A DNA stretch of 64,000 bases from the NCBI GenBank assembly GCA_002698995.1, contig PAAX01000020.1, positions 1-64,000 on the forward strand. The letters are read 5' to 3'. The notes below the pieces were generated by a model. That model was not told where the DNA came from and ran no database searches. It was given only the letters and a program-made list of their open reading frames with translations. Position 1 is the stretch's first letter; every line of letters begins with the position of its first letter. The translations under genes and the position numbers were made by a program. Origin of the DNA: Ignavibacteriota bacterium (GTDB lineage Bacteria > Bacteroidota > Ignavibacteria > Ignavibacteriales > Melioribacteraceae). Shown here piece by piece: positions 18,718 through 27,125 of the stretch.

Positions 18718-19332
18718 TTAAATTAAATATTTAATGACTGCAAATCCGCCGACTAACAAAACCGTAAAAGCTATAGCAAGCCAGTTGAAATATTTATCAA
18801 TAAAGGATTTTATTTGTTCACCAAATTTCCAAATTAAAAATGCAACTAAGAAAAATCTGGCTGAACGGCTGATTAATGAAGCAATAATAAACATAACGAT
18901 GTTTATATCAAAAGCACCGCTGGAAACGGTAAAAACTTTATAAGGAATTGGAGTAAATCCGGCTGTAAATATTATCCAGAAATCCCATTCTTCATAAAGA
19001 ACTTTAACATTACTAAAAAGTTCGGTTGTAAATCCGGGTACATTATTAAAGAAGAACATAGCAAGTGAAGAAAATTCATTAGGAGAATTCCACCATAAAA
19101 TATGTCCAATACCGTAACCAACTAAAGCCCCCAATACAGAACCAATTGAACTGTTAAGTGCAAGTTTGAAGGCTTGTGTTCTGGCTCCCAAAACTAAGGC
19201 AATTAAAAGAGCATCTGGGGGAATTGGGAAAATAAAGGATTCAAAAAATGCTAATGCAAAAAGAACTAATGGTCCATATGGAGTTTCTGCCCAATGGAGC
19301 ATCCAATCGTAAAGTCTTCTAATTGATTTCAT
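18718..19332 (-). CDS. VTT-domain (DedA/YqaA-like) membrane protein
   Basis: About 204 aa from the ATG at 19332, which has a GAGG ribosome site 5 nt upstream; a TTG three codons earlier is less likely. Five to six hydrophobic segments are seen, with the VTT/SNARE-associated family motif FFESFIFPIPPDALLIAL and the re-entrant-loop pattern GSVLGALVGYGIG, then FTAGFTPIPYKVFTVSSGAF. These proteins sit in the inner membrane; related DedA proteins act in lipid carrier recycling and proton-dependent homeostasis. The precise role is unknown. It is monocistronic and divergent from the HGSNAT-like gene. Confidence 0.85.
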   Translation of the reverse strand: MKSIRRLYDWMLHWAETPYGPLVLFALAFFESFIFPIPPDALLIALVLGARTQAFKLALNSSIGSVLGALVGYGIGHILWWNSPNEFSSLAMFFFNNVPGFTTELFSNVKVLYEEWDFWIIFTAGFTPIPYKVFTVSSGAFDINIVMFIIASLISRSARFFLVAFLIWKFGEQIKSFIDKYFNWLAIAFTVLLVGGFAVIKYLI

Positions 19333-19450
19333 AAGCCTCAAATTTTAAGTGGTAATAATAATAAATTTTTGAATGGTAGAAAAAACATTTTGGTAGAACT
19401 CCCAATATCTATAAGTTTAGGAAATCATTTTTTAACAAACTGATAACTAT

Positions 19451-20563
19451 ATGAAAACCGAACGATTACTTTCTTTAGATGTTTTTAGGGGAATTACAAT
19501 TGCGGGAATGATATTGGTAAACAATCCCGGAACATGGTCTGCTATTTACCCGCCATTAAAACATGCTGCTTGGCATGGCTGCACTCCTACCGATTTAATA
19601 TTCCCGTTCTTTCTCTTTATTGTTGGAGTTGCAATTACTCTTTCTCTTTCAAAAAGAAAAGAAAGGGGAGATGATCAGAAAAAATTAATTTTACAGATTT
19701 TGAGAAGGAGCGGAATTCTATTTTTACTTGGACTTATTTTAAGTGGTTTTCCTTATTTCGATTTAGAAACAATAAGAATCCCGGGTGTTCTTCAAAGGAT
19801 TGCAGTTGTTTATTTATTTGCATCGATTCTATTTCTAAAAACAAATTTAAGAACCCAGATTTACATCTCTTCCGCATTTCTAGTACTATATTGGCTGGCA
19901 ATGACCCTAATTCCGGTACCCGGAGTGGGTTATGCAAACTTAGAACCGACCACAAATTTAGCGGCATATATTGATAATCTTTTGCTAGGAGGACATTTAT
20001 GGTCGGCTACTAAAGTCTGGGATCCTGAAGGAATTTTAAGTACAATTCCGGCAATAGTTTCTGCAATGCTTGGTGTTTTTACCGGAGAACTTCTTCAAAC
20101 AAAAAAAACTAAAGAAGAAAAAACTTCATGGATGTTTTTCAGCGGAGTGGTTTTAATGACTTTAGGTTACGTTTGGGATGGATTCTTCCCGATTAATAAA
20201 AATATTTGGACAAGCTCTTACGTGATTTATACCGGTGGGTTAGCACTTTTATTCTTAGGTTTTTGTTATTGGTTAATTGATGTTTTGGGTTATAAAAAAT
20301 GGTCATTACCGTTTCAAGTTTATGGTTTAAATGCAATTACAGTTTTTTTCCTTTCCGGAATAATTGGCAGATTACTTACATTAATAAAGTTAACCGGCGC
20401 TGATGGAGTTGAAATTAGTTTAAAGACATTTTTATTTGATTCATTTTTCCTTTCTTGGCTTGAGCCGATAAACGCCTCTTTATTATGGGCAGTTACATAT
20501 ATTTTTATCTGGCTTGGCTTAATGTGGATACTTTACGCAAAGAAAATTTTCATAAAAGTCTGA
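19451..20563 (+). CDS. HGSNAT-like (DUF5009/acyltransferase) polytopic membrane protein
   Basis: 370 aa with about ten membrane helices. The N-terminus RLLSLDVFRGITIAGMILVNN and the motif HAAWHGCTPTDLIFPFFLF are diagnostic of the bacterial relatives of heparan-alpha-glucosaminide N-acetyltransferase. In the animal enzyme acetyl groups pass from cytosolic acetyl-CoA across the membrane to a terminal glucosamine. The bacterial role is not established but is probably acylation of cell-wall or extracellular amino sugars. It has its own promoter region (109 bp upstream) and is followed 83 bp later by an acyl-CoA ligase. Confidence 0.85.
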   Translation: MKTERLLSLDVFRGITIAGMILVNNPGTWSAIYPPLKHAAWHGCTPTDLIFPFFLFIVGVAITLSLSKRKERGDDQKKLILQILRRSGILFLLGLILSGFPYFDLETIRIPGVLQRIAVVYLFASILFLKTNLRTQIYISSAFLVLYWLAMTLIPVPGVGYANLEPTTNLAAYIDNLLLGGHLWSATKVWDPEGILSTIPAIVSAMLGVFTGELLQTKKTKEEKTSWMFFSGVVLMTLGYVWDGFFPINKNIWTSSYVIYTGGLALLFLGFCYWLIDVLGYKKWSLPFQVYGLNAITVFFLSGIIGRLLTLIKLTGADGVEISLKTFLFDSFFLSWLEPINASLLWAVTYIFIWLGLMWILYAKKIFIKV

Positions 20564-20646
20564 TACGATTATTAGAGTTTATTTTAGATTATATTTTTAT
20601 ATTCCGTCACATTTTTAGAACTATCAATTAGGAAAGGGAGAGGAAC

Positions 20647-22470
20647 ATGCCAATTTTAGCTGAATTTAAAACGATTCCGGCTATATATAAACATCTTACC
20701 GAGCAATTTGGTAAAGGTAAGGAAAGACCATTTTTACAGCATAAAGTAGATAACAATTATGTTGGTATTACTTATTCTGAGTTTCAAAAACAGACTGAAG
20801 AATTAGCATTTGGATTAGCACAGCTTGGAGTTAAAAGAGGGGAAAAGGTTTCTATTATTGCTGAAAATCGTCCGGAATGGGTTTATGCCGATATGGCTGT
20901 TTTAGGACTTGGCGGTGTTGACGTTCCTTTATATCCTATCTCAACTTCTGATACAATAGAATTTATTCTGAATAATTCTGAATCAATTGGAATTATAGTT
21001 TCTAATAATTTTCATCTTAACAAAGTACTAAAGGTAAGAGATAAGTGTAAGACTCTCAAATTTATAATAGTTATGAATGATATGGATGTCAGTCAATATG
21101 ACAAGGTTTATACATTCAACCAAGTTATGGAATTGGGTAAAGGATTGAAAAATGATAACCCTTCATTATTTAAGGACAGCCTAAATATTGCAGCACCCGA
21201 TGATACAGCAACAATAATTTATACTTCGGGTACAACCGGTGAACCAAAAGGAGTTGTTCTTACACATTGGAATATTATGTCGAATGTTCAATCTGCACAT
21301 AAATCTTTTCCTATCGATGAAAATGATATATTCTTATCATTCTTACCTCTCTGCCATATTTTTGAAAGAATGGCAGGATATTACACCGCTGTTTCTTGCG
21401 GAGCGATGATTTGCTATGCAGAAAGCATTGAAAAAATTGCTCAGAATATGACAGAAATAAAACCAACTGTAATGACTGCCGTACCAAGATTATTCGAGAG
21501 AATGCATTCTAAAATTATTAAAAATGTTGAGTCTCAGCCTGAAAAGAAACAAAAAATTTTCCAATGGGCGTTAGAAGTTGGGAAACTTTATTTTGAAGCA
21601 GGCAAAGATGGTAGAAGCATTCCAATAGGATTAACAATCAAACATAAACTTGCAGATAAATTAGTATTTAAAAAATTAAGAGAAAGAACCGGAGGAAGAT
21701 TAAGATTCTTTATTTCCGGCGGTGCAGCTTTAAGTAGAGATTTGGGAGAATTTTTCGTTTCTGCTGGAATTAAAATTATTGAGGGATATGGATTAACAGA
21801 ATCATCTCCGGTATTATCATGCAATAGATTGGATGATTTTAAGTTTGGTACGGTTGGTAAACCATTCCCTGGAGTTGAAATTAAGATTGCTTCTGATGGA
21901 GAAATTCTTGCTCACGGTCCAAATATTATGCAAGGATATTACAAGAACAAAAAAGAAACCGAAGCAACAATTAAAGACGGCTGGCTACATACCGGTGATA
22001 TTGGTGTTTTTGATGCTGAAGGATTTTTAATTATTACAGATAGAAAAAAACATTTATTCAAAACAACAGGTGGAAAGTATATTGCTCCAACTCCAATTGA
22101 AAATCTTTTCTTAGCTAGCAAATATATTGATCAGTTTGTATTAATTGGTGATAGAAGAATGTTCCTTTCAGCATTAATTGTTCCCGATTTTGATGCTGTT
22201 AAAGAATATGCCGATGCTCATAGAATTCAATACAATTCTGTGCAAGATTTGTTGGAATCAAAACAGATTTATGAAATGCTTGAAAAAGAATTGGGACAGT
22301 TCCAAAAACGACTTGCAAATTATGAGCGAGTTAGGAAGTTCAAAATCTTGGATCAACCTTTCTCAATAGAAACTGGTGAAATGACACCATCTTTAAAACT
22401 TAAGAGAAAAGTTATTGAAGAGAGATACGGTGATTTAATTGAAGATATGTACAAAGGAATGACCGAATAA
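20647..22470 (+). CDS. Long-chain fatty acid--CoA ligase (AMP-dependent synthetase, FadD15-like)
   Basis: A 607-aa adenylate-forming enzyme. The AMP-binding P-loop YTSGTTGEPKG lies at about residues 192-202. Also visible are the LPLCHIFERM segment, GYGLTESSP, the A8 region DGWLHTGDIG, and ITDRKKHLFKTTGGKYIAPTPIE near residue 480. The length and the FERM-containing segment fit the FadD15/long-chain branch. It activates fatty acids to acyl-CoA for degradation or lipid synthesis. A strong ribosome site (GGGAGAGGA, 20636-20644) precedes the ATG. It is monocistronic, ending in a long hairpin shared with the convergent phosphatase gene. Confidence 0.9.
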   Translation: MPILAEFKTIPAIYKHLTEQFGKGKERPFLQHKVDNNYVGITYSEFQKQTEELAFGLAQLGVKRGEKVSIIAENRPEWVYADMAVLGLGGVDVPLYPISTSDTIEFILNNSESIGIIVSNNFHLNKVLKVRDKCKTLKFIIVMNDMDVSQYDKVYTFNQVMELGKGLKNDNPSLFKDSLNIAAPDDTATIIYTSGTTGEPKGVVLTHWNIMSNVQSAHKSFPIDENDIFLSFLPLCHIFERMAGYYTAVSCGAMICYAESIEKIAQNMTEIKPTVMTAVPRLFERMHSKIIKNVESQPEKKQKIFQWALEVGKLYFEAGKDGRSIPIGLTIKHKLADKLVFKKLRERTGGRLRFFISGGAALSRDLGEFFVSAGIKIIEGYGLTESSPVLSCNRLDDFKFGTVGKPFPGVEIKIASDGEILAHGPNIMQGYYKNKKETEATIKDGWLHTGDIGVFDAEGFLIITDRKKHLFKTTGGKYIAPTPIENLFLASKYIDQFVLIGDRRMFLSALIVPDFDAVKEYADAHRIQYNSVQDLLESKQIYEMLEKELGQFQKRLANYERVRKFKILDQPFSIETGEMTPSLKLKRKVIEERYGDLIEDMYKGMTE

Positions 22471-22477
22471 ATTTAAT

Positions 22478-22529
22478 CGGCTGTCTCAATAAAATATTCA
22501 TTTCCTAAGATGTATATTTGAGACAGCCG
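22478..22529. terminator. Long-stem bidirectional terminator
   Basis: A 12-bp perfect outer stem CGGCTGTCTCAA / TTGAGACAGCCG with further bulged pairing inward (AATAT/ATATT). It lies in the 69-bp gap between the convergent acyl-CoA ligase and alkaline-phosphatase-like genes. Confidence 0.8.
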
Positions 22530-22539
22530 AAATTTTCTA

Positions 22540-23841
22540 CTAATCTAATACCTTCCCGAATAAAGCAGCATACATAACTTTATAAACATCAGTATTATCC
22601 ATATTTCCGTTTATTAAAAATGAATTTAATCCAATCCCTCTAATTAAATTTGCTCCCACTGCGTCGTAAGTAGTTGACCAGCAGATTGCAAATGGAAATC
22701 TGTTCCCGTTTTTATCAGGCTGCGAAATAAAAGGCAATGTTTCACTTCCTGTAGATCCGTCAAGAGAATAGCCGTGTCTATCTTTAGCCGGTAAGATTTT
22801 ATTTGGCGGAAAAACTGATTCCGGCTCTCCTAAAACTTCCATTCCTCCGGCTTCACTATCTGCCGCAGTAATAATTAATGTATTAGGATTTTCATGATAA
22901 AAATCCAATGCAGCTTTTATGGCATCATCTGCTCTTTTTAATGCCTCAAGCATTCCGTTAGCATTAGTATTATTACCGAAATTATCAGTTCCTTCCTCCT
23001 CGGTTACCAAAAAGAAATTCTTATCTGAATTACTAAGTATCTCAATTGCTTTTTCAGTCATCTCTGCAACTGTAGGAGCATTTGGATTATAATTTGGTAA
23101 TCCTGCCTCTTTTAATTCTTCTTCTGATTTTGCATTGTAAGTATCCGCAAAAGCAAAAATGCCAATCACTTTTTCTGTATCTTTTGGGAGATTATTCAAT
23201 TCATCTTTAGTGTAAATTACCTTATAACCATTTTCTTCAGCCCACTTTAAAAGATTTTGTCCATCTTTTCTTTTTCCCACTTTACCATAAAATCCTATTT
23301 CATTATTCGGAATAAGCCATTCTTCACCGCCGCAGAAAATAACATCAAGTCCCGATTTAATAATCTGTTCTGTAATATCTTCATAATTATCTCTTGAATC
23401 TGATTGAGCAACGAAAGCTCCGGTACCGGGTTCTACAATTGTTCCGCTGTTTACAATTCCAGTTCTTAATCCGGATTTTATTGCTTCATGCATAATACTC
23501 ATGTTATTACCGGCTCTTGAAGTAACCGTTTTTTTACCATCTTTCCCGTATGAATCTTTAATTACTTTTGTTCCGTAAGCATGAATTGTTGCTCCGCTGT
23601 GTGAAGAAGCAGCCAAAGCATTTTTAACATGACCTCTGTATAAACCAATTCTTGGTAATTTATCCCAATTTAAAAAGCCGTCGGGACCATAATAAAGCAG
23701 TCTTGCCGCATTAAAAGTAGCCAGTGAAGTTCCATCCGGATGAATAAAAATTACATTTCCTTTCTTTATTTCTTGTTCTTGTGCGGTATGTGTTAAAACT
23801 AAAATGAAAAAAAAGAATAAAAGAATAAATTTGAACTTCAT
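22540..23841 (-). CDS. Divergent alkaline-phosphatase-family protein, exported
   Basis: 433 aa with a signal peptide (1-20). The alkaline phosphatase fold is recognisable: NVIFIHPDGTS with Asp36, the nucleophile region AASSHSGATIHAYGTK (Ser80 aligns with the usual Ser), the EEGTDNFGN segment (Glu283, Asp286), AADSEAGGM (Asp328), and the C-terminal NGNMDNTDVYKVM. However, the three histidines that bind zinc in the E. coli enzyme (331, 370, 412) align with Asn290, Ser329 and the TYD at 391-393. The Asp preceding the nucleophile is also replaced. It may use another metal, hydrolyse another ester, or be inactive. The ATG at 23841 follows an AGAGG ribosome site. It is divergent from metG. Confidence 0.8.
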   Translation of the reverse strand: MKFKFILLFFFFILVLTHTAQEQEIKKGNVIFIHPDGTSLATFNAARLLYYGPDGFLNWDKLPRIGLYRGHVKNALAASSHSGATIHAYGTKVIKDSYGKDGKKTVTSRAGNNMSIMHEAIKSGLRTGIVNSGTIVEPGTGAFVAQSDSRDNYEDITEQIIKSGLDVIFCGGEEWLIPNNEIGFYGKVGKRKDGQNLLKWAEENGYKVIYTKDELNNLPKDTEKVIGIFAFADTYNAKSEEELKEAGLPNYNPNAPTVAEMTEKAIEILSNSDKNFFLVTEEEGTDNFGNNTNANGMLEALKRADDAIKAALDFYHENPNTLIITAADSEAGGMEVLGEPESVFPPNKILPAKDRHGYSLDGSTGSETLPFISQPDKNGNRFPFAICWSTTYDAVGANLIRGIGLNSFLINGNMDNTDVYKVMYAALFGKVLD

Positions 23842-24035
23842 AATTTGCCTCTAATTTTTTGACGAGAAAAGTAAGTTTTTGAATTTATAAATATTTTAAT
23901 CATTTATTTAAATAAGAGATTTCAGATCTAAATTATATTCATACAATATTTCACTTACCCTATATATCAAAATTCATTATTAAATTAGAAGCTGAATTTT
24001 TCTTATATTTATAACTTATTTAAAAAATAATCGGT

Positions 24036-26087
24036 TTGATAAAATTGGCTAAAGAAAAAATTCTAGTAACTTCAGCGCTTCCTTATGCAAATGGACCAAT
24101 TCACTTAGGACATTTAAGCGGTGCGTATTTACCGGCAGATATTTATGTTCGATTTAACAGATTAAAAGGGAATGATATTCTTTATATATGCGGTTCCGAT
24201 GAACACGGAGTGCCGATTACAATTACAGCAGATAAAGAAGGAATTACTCCTAAAGAAGTTATTGATAGATACCACGAAATAAACAAAGCTGCTTTTGATA
24301 AATTCGGAATGTCATTTGACATATATTCAAGAACCAGCATTGAAACTCATCATCAAACTGCTCAGACTTTCTTCAAATCTTATTATGATCAAGGAATTTT
24401 AGTAGAAAAAAAATCAATGCAGTTTTATGATGAAAAAGCTAAAATGTTTTTACCGGATAGATACGTTGAAGGAACTTGTCCGAACTGTGGATATGATGAA
24501 GCCAGAAGTGATGAATGTGAAAGATGCGGTTCACTTTATGAACCGAATGAATTAAGAAATCCAAAAAGTAAAATTACCGGTGAAACTCCGGTGCTTAAGG
24601 AAACTTCACATTGGTATTTTCCTCTCGGCAGATTTCAAGAAAGATTGGAAAAGTACATTGAAGAAATGAATAAAAAATATGGCTGGAAGGAAAATGTACT
24701 TCAATACTGCAGAGGCTGGTTTAAAGATGGTTTGAAAGATAGAGCTTATACTAGAGATTTGGATTGGGGAGTTAAAGTTCCACTTGATAATGCGGAAGGA
24801 AAAGTTCTTTATGTTTGGTTTGATGCAGTTTTAGGATACATTTCAGCCACAAAAGAATTATCAGATAAACTTGGAAAACCAGAACTCTGGAGAGAATACT
24901 GGCAGGACAAAGAAACAAAATATGTTGCTTTCATTGGTAAAGATAATGTGGTTTTTCATACAATAATTTTTCCCGCAATGTTAATGGGTTGGAATGACGG
25001 AAATGAAGATCAATATATTCTTCCTCAAAATGTGCCGGCAAATGAATTTCTAAATTTTGAAGGAAAAAAATTCTCTAAATCAAGAGGCTGGGGAATTGAT
25101 GTAATCGATTTCTTAAAACTATTTCCGGCTGATCCTTTAAGATATACTTTAGCTGCAAATCTGCCTGAAAATAAAGATACAGATTTTTACTGGAAGGAAT
25201 TTCAAACTAGAAACAATAGTGAACTCGCAGATATATTCGGAAACTTTGTTAATAGAACTTTCACTTTTGTTCATAAACATTTTGAAGGTACTGTTCCGGA
25301 AAGAAAAGATCTTCAAAAAATAGATGAAGAAATGCTGAGCGGTTTAAAGGAATATCCAAAAAAGATTGGCGAATTATTATCAAAATATAAGATAAAAGAA
25401 GCAGTTTTTGAGATGATGAATCTTGCCAGAAGCGGCAATAAATATTTTAATGATGTTGAACCTTGGATTACAATTAAGCAGGATAAAGAAAGATGCGGCA
25501 CCACGCTTAATATTTGTCTTCAGACGATAAATGTTCTTGCTGAAGTTTTCGAACCGGTTATTCCGGGAAGTTCGGAAAAATTATTTAAAATGCTCAACTC
25601 CCCAAAAATAAACTGGGATGATTTAGGAGTTATTGAATTGGCAAGCGGACATCAATTAAACAAAGCTGAAATTCTTTTTACAAAAATTGAAGACAGCCAA
25701 ATTGAAGAGCAGATAAATAAACTTCCCAAAGAAGAAGTTGAAGAGAAAAAAGAAAAATTTGAGATGATCACTTTTGATGATTTCATGAAAGTTCAATTAA
25801 AAGTTGCGGAAGTTATAGAAGCTGAAAGAATACCAAAAAGTGATAAGCTTCTTAAACTCCAGCTTAAAATTGGAAAAGAACAGAGACAAATTGTTGCAGG
25901 TATTGCAAAGAGTTACAATCCGGAAGAATTGATTGGTAAAAAAGTTACAATAGTTTTCAATTTGAAACCGGCAAAATTATTTGGTGTTGAATCGCAAGGA
26001 ATGATATTGGCAGCAGAAAATTCAGATGGTAAATTAGAACTTATGGAAGTAAGCGATAAAGTTGAGACAGGAACACGCATTAAATAA
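24036..26087 (+). CDS. metG: Methionyl-tRNA synthetase
   Basis: A 683-aa class I synthetase that charges tRNA-Met. It shows the HIGH-type signature HLGH in PYANGPIHLGHLSGAYLPAD, a zinc knuckle (CPNCGYDEARSDECERCGS, C-x2-C-x9-C-x2-C at about residues 148-165) and the KMSKS-type loop KFSKSRGWG. An anticodon-binding helical domain and a C-terminal EMAP/Trbp111-like tRNA-binding domain (about 580-683) complete it. Full length for the MetG type with appended C-terminal domain. The start is a TTG at 24036; another TTG three codons later is possible and no ATG fits. A methyltransferase gene begins 3 bp after its stop. Confidence 0.95.
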   Translation: MIKLAKEKILVTSALPYANGPIHLGHLSGAYLPADIYVRFNRLKGNDILYICGSDEHGVPITITADKEGITPKEVIDRYHEINKAAFDKFGMSFDIYSRTSIETHHQTAQTFFKSYYDQGILVEKKSMQFYDEKAKMFLPDRYVEGTCPNCGYDEARSDECERCGSLYEPNELRNPKSKITGETPVLKETSHWYFPLGRFQERLEKYIEEMNKKYGWKENVLQYCRGWFKDGLKDRAYTRDLDWGVKVPLDNAEGKVLYVWFDAVLGYISATKELSDKLGKPELWREYWQDKETKYVAFIGKDNVVFHTIIFPAMLMGWNDGNEDQYILPQNVPANEFLNFEGKKFSKSRGWGIDVIDFLKLFPADPLRYTLAANLPENKDTDFYWKEFQTRNNSELADIFGNFVNRTFTFVHKHFEGTVPERKDLQKIDEEMLSGLKEYPKKIGELLSKYKIKEAVFEMMNLARSGNKYFNDVEPWITIKQDKERCGTTLNICLQTINVLAEVFEPVIPGSSEKLFKMLNSPKINWDDLGVIELASGHQLNKAEILFTKIEDSQIEEQINKLPKEEVEEKKEKFEMITFDDFMKVQLKVAEVIEAERIPKSDKLLKLQLKIGKEQRQIVAGIAKSYNPEELIGKKVTIVFNLKPAKLFGVESQGMILAAENSDGKLELMEVSDKVETGTRIK

Positions 26088-26090
26088 TTT

Positions 26091-27050
26091 ATGAATAAGC
26101 AAAAAGCACCAAAGAACAGAACTTTAGCATTGAATGAATTAGAGAAGAGTAAGCTCACTAAAAAGCTTGCTTTTCTTAAAAGTAAATCGGTTATAAAAAA
26201 AATTGAGAATAAAATTATAAATCAAGATTTTTTTGAAGCAGTAAAATTTCTGCCCGATAAATTTATAGACTTACTAATAATTGATCCTCCTTACAATCTT
26301 AATAAATCATTCAACCAGTTTAATTTCAAATCGAGATCGATTAACCAATATTCAAATTGGTTTGAAAGTGTAATTGTTGAATTGCTGCCCAAGTTGAAAA
26401 GTAATTCTTCGCTGTATGTTTGCTCTGATTGGAAATCATCAACATCAATTCATTTGGTATTGGAAAAATATTTTAAAGTAAGAAACAGAATTACATGGGA
26501 AAGAGAAAAAGGAAGAGGTGCAAATAAAAATTGGAAGAATAATTCCGAAGATATCTGGTTTGCAACTGTTTCCGACGAGTACACATTTAATCTTGACGCT
26601 GTTAAATTAAAGAGAAAAGTTATAGCTCCGTATAAAAATACAGACGGAACACCTAAAGATTGGGAGAAATCTGAAGAGGGAAGTTTCAGATTAACTTATC
26701 CTTCAAATATTTGGAATGATATATCCATTCCATTCTGGTCAATGCCGGAAAATACTGATCACCCGACACAAAAACCTGAAAAGCTGATTGCAAAGTTGAT
26801 TTTAGCAAGTTCAAATAAAAATGATTTTATATTTGATCCATTTTCTGGTTCGGGAACTACATTGGTGGCAGCAAAAAAATTAGGGAGAAAATTTTCCGGC
26901 ATTGAGCTTGACAAAGATTATTCTCTTTTATCTCAAAAGAGATTGGAAAAAGCATCAAAAGAAAAATCTATTCAAGGTTATTTTGATGGAGTATTTTGGG
27001 AACGAAATTCCTTTAAAATGATTAAAAAGGATGTTAAAAAGTTCGCTTAA
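26091..27050 (+). CDS. Orphan site-specific DNA methyltransferase (N6-adenine or N4-cytosine, beta class)
   Basis: A 319-aa amino-methyltransferase. The catalytic motif IV DPPY (residues 65-68) precedes the S-adenosylmethionine motif I DPFSGSGTT (Phe251, Gly253, Gly255). That order places it in the beta group. The segment HPTQKPEKLIAKLI between them is also typical. No restriction endonuclease or specificity subunit lies nearby, so it may be a regulatory solitary methyltransferase or a relic of a restriction system. It begins 3 bp after metG and is almost surely co-transcribed with it. The recognition site cannot be read from the sequence. Confidence 0.88.
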   Translation: MNKQKAPKNRTLALNELEKSKLTKKLAFLKSKSVIKKIENKIINQDFFEAVKFLPDKFIDLLIIDPPYNLNKSFNQFNFKSRSINQYSNWFESVIVELLPKLKSNSSLYVCSDWKSSTSIHLVLEKYFKVRNRITWEREKGRGANKNWKNNSEDIWFATVSDEYTFNLDAVKLKRKVIAPYKNTDGTPKDWEKSEEGSFRLTYPSNIWNDISIPFWSMPENTDHPTQKPEKLIAKLILASSNKNDFIFDPFSGSGTTLVAAKKLGRKFSGIELDKDYSLLSQKRLEKASKEKSIQGYFDGVFWERNSFKMIKKDVKKFA

Positions 27051-27112
27051 TCTTCCTTGCATTTAGTTGCTAGGATAACTAACATTAAAGTTTAATTTAA
27101 ATAAAATACATG

Positions 27113-27117
27113 AGGAG
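27113..27117 (+). promoter_or_regulatory. Ribosome binding site of the envelope-folding operon
   Basis: AGGAG, 8 nt upstream of the ATG at 27126. Strong sites like this are unusual in the window, where most starts are overlapping or SD-poor. An inverted repeat TTAGTT/AACTAA lies upstream at 27063-27082. Confidence 0.7.
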
Positions 27118-27125
27118 ATCTAATA

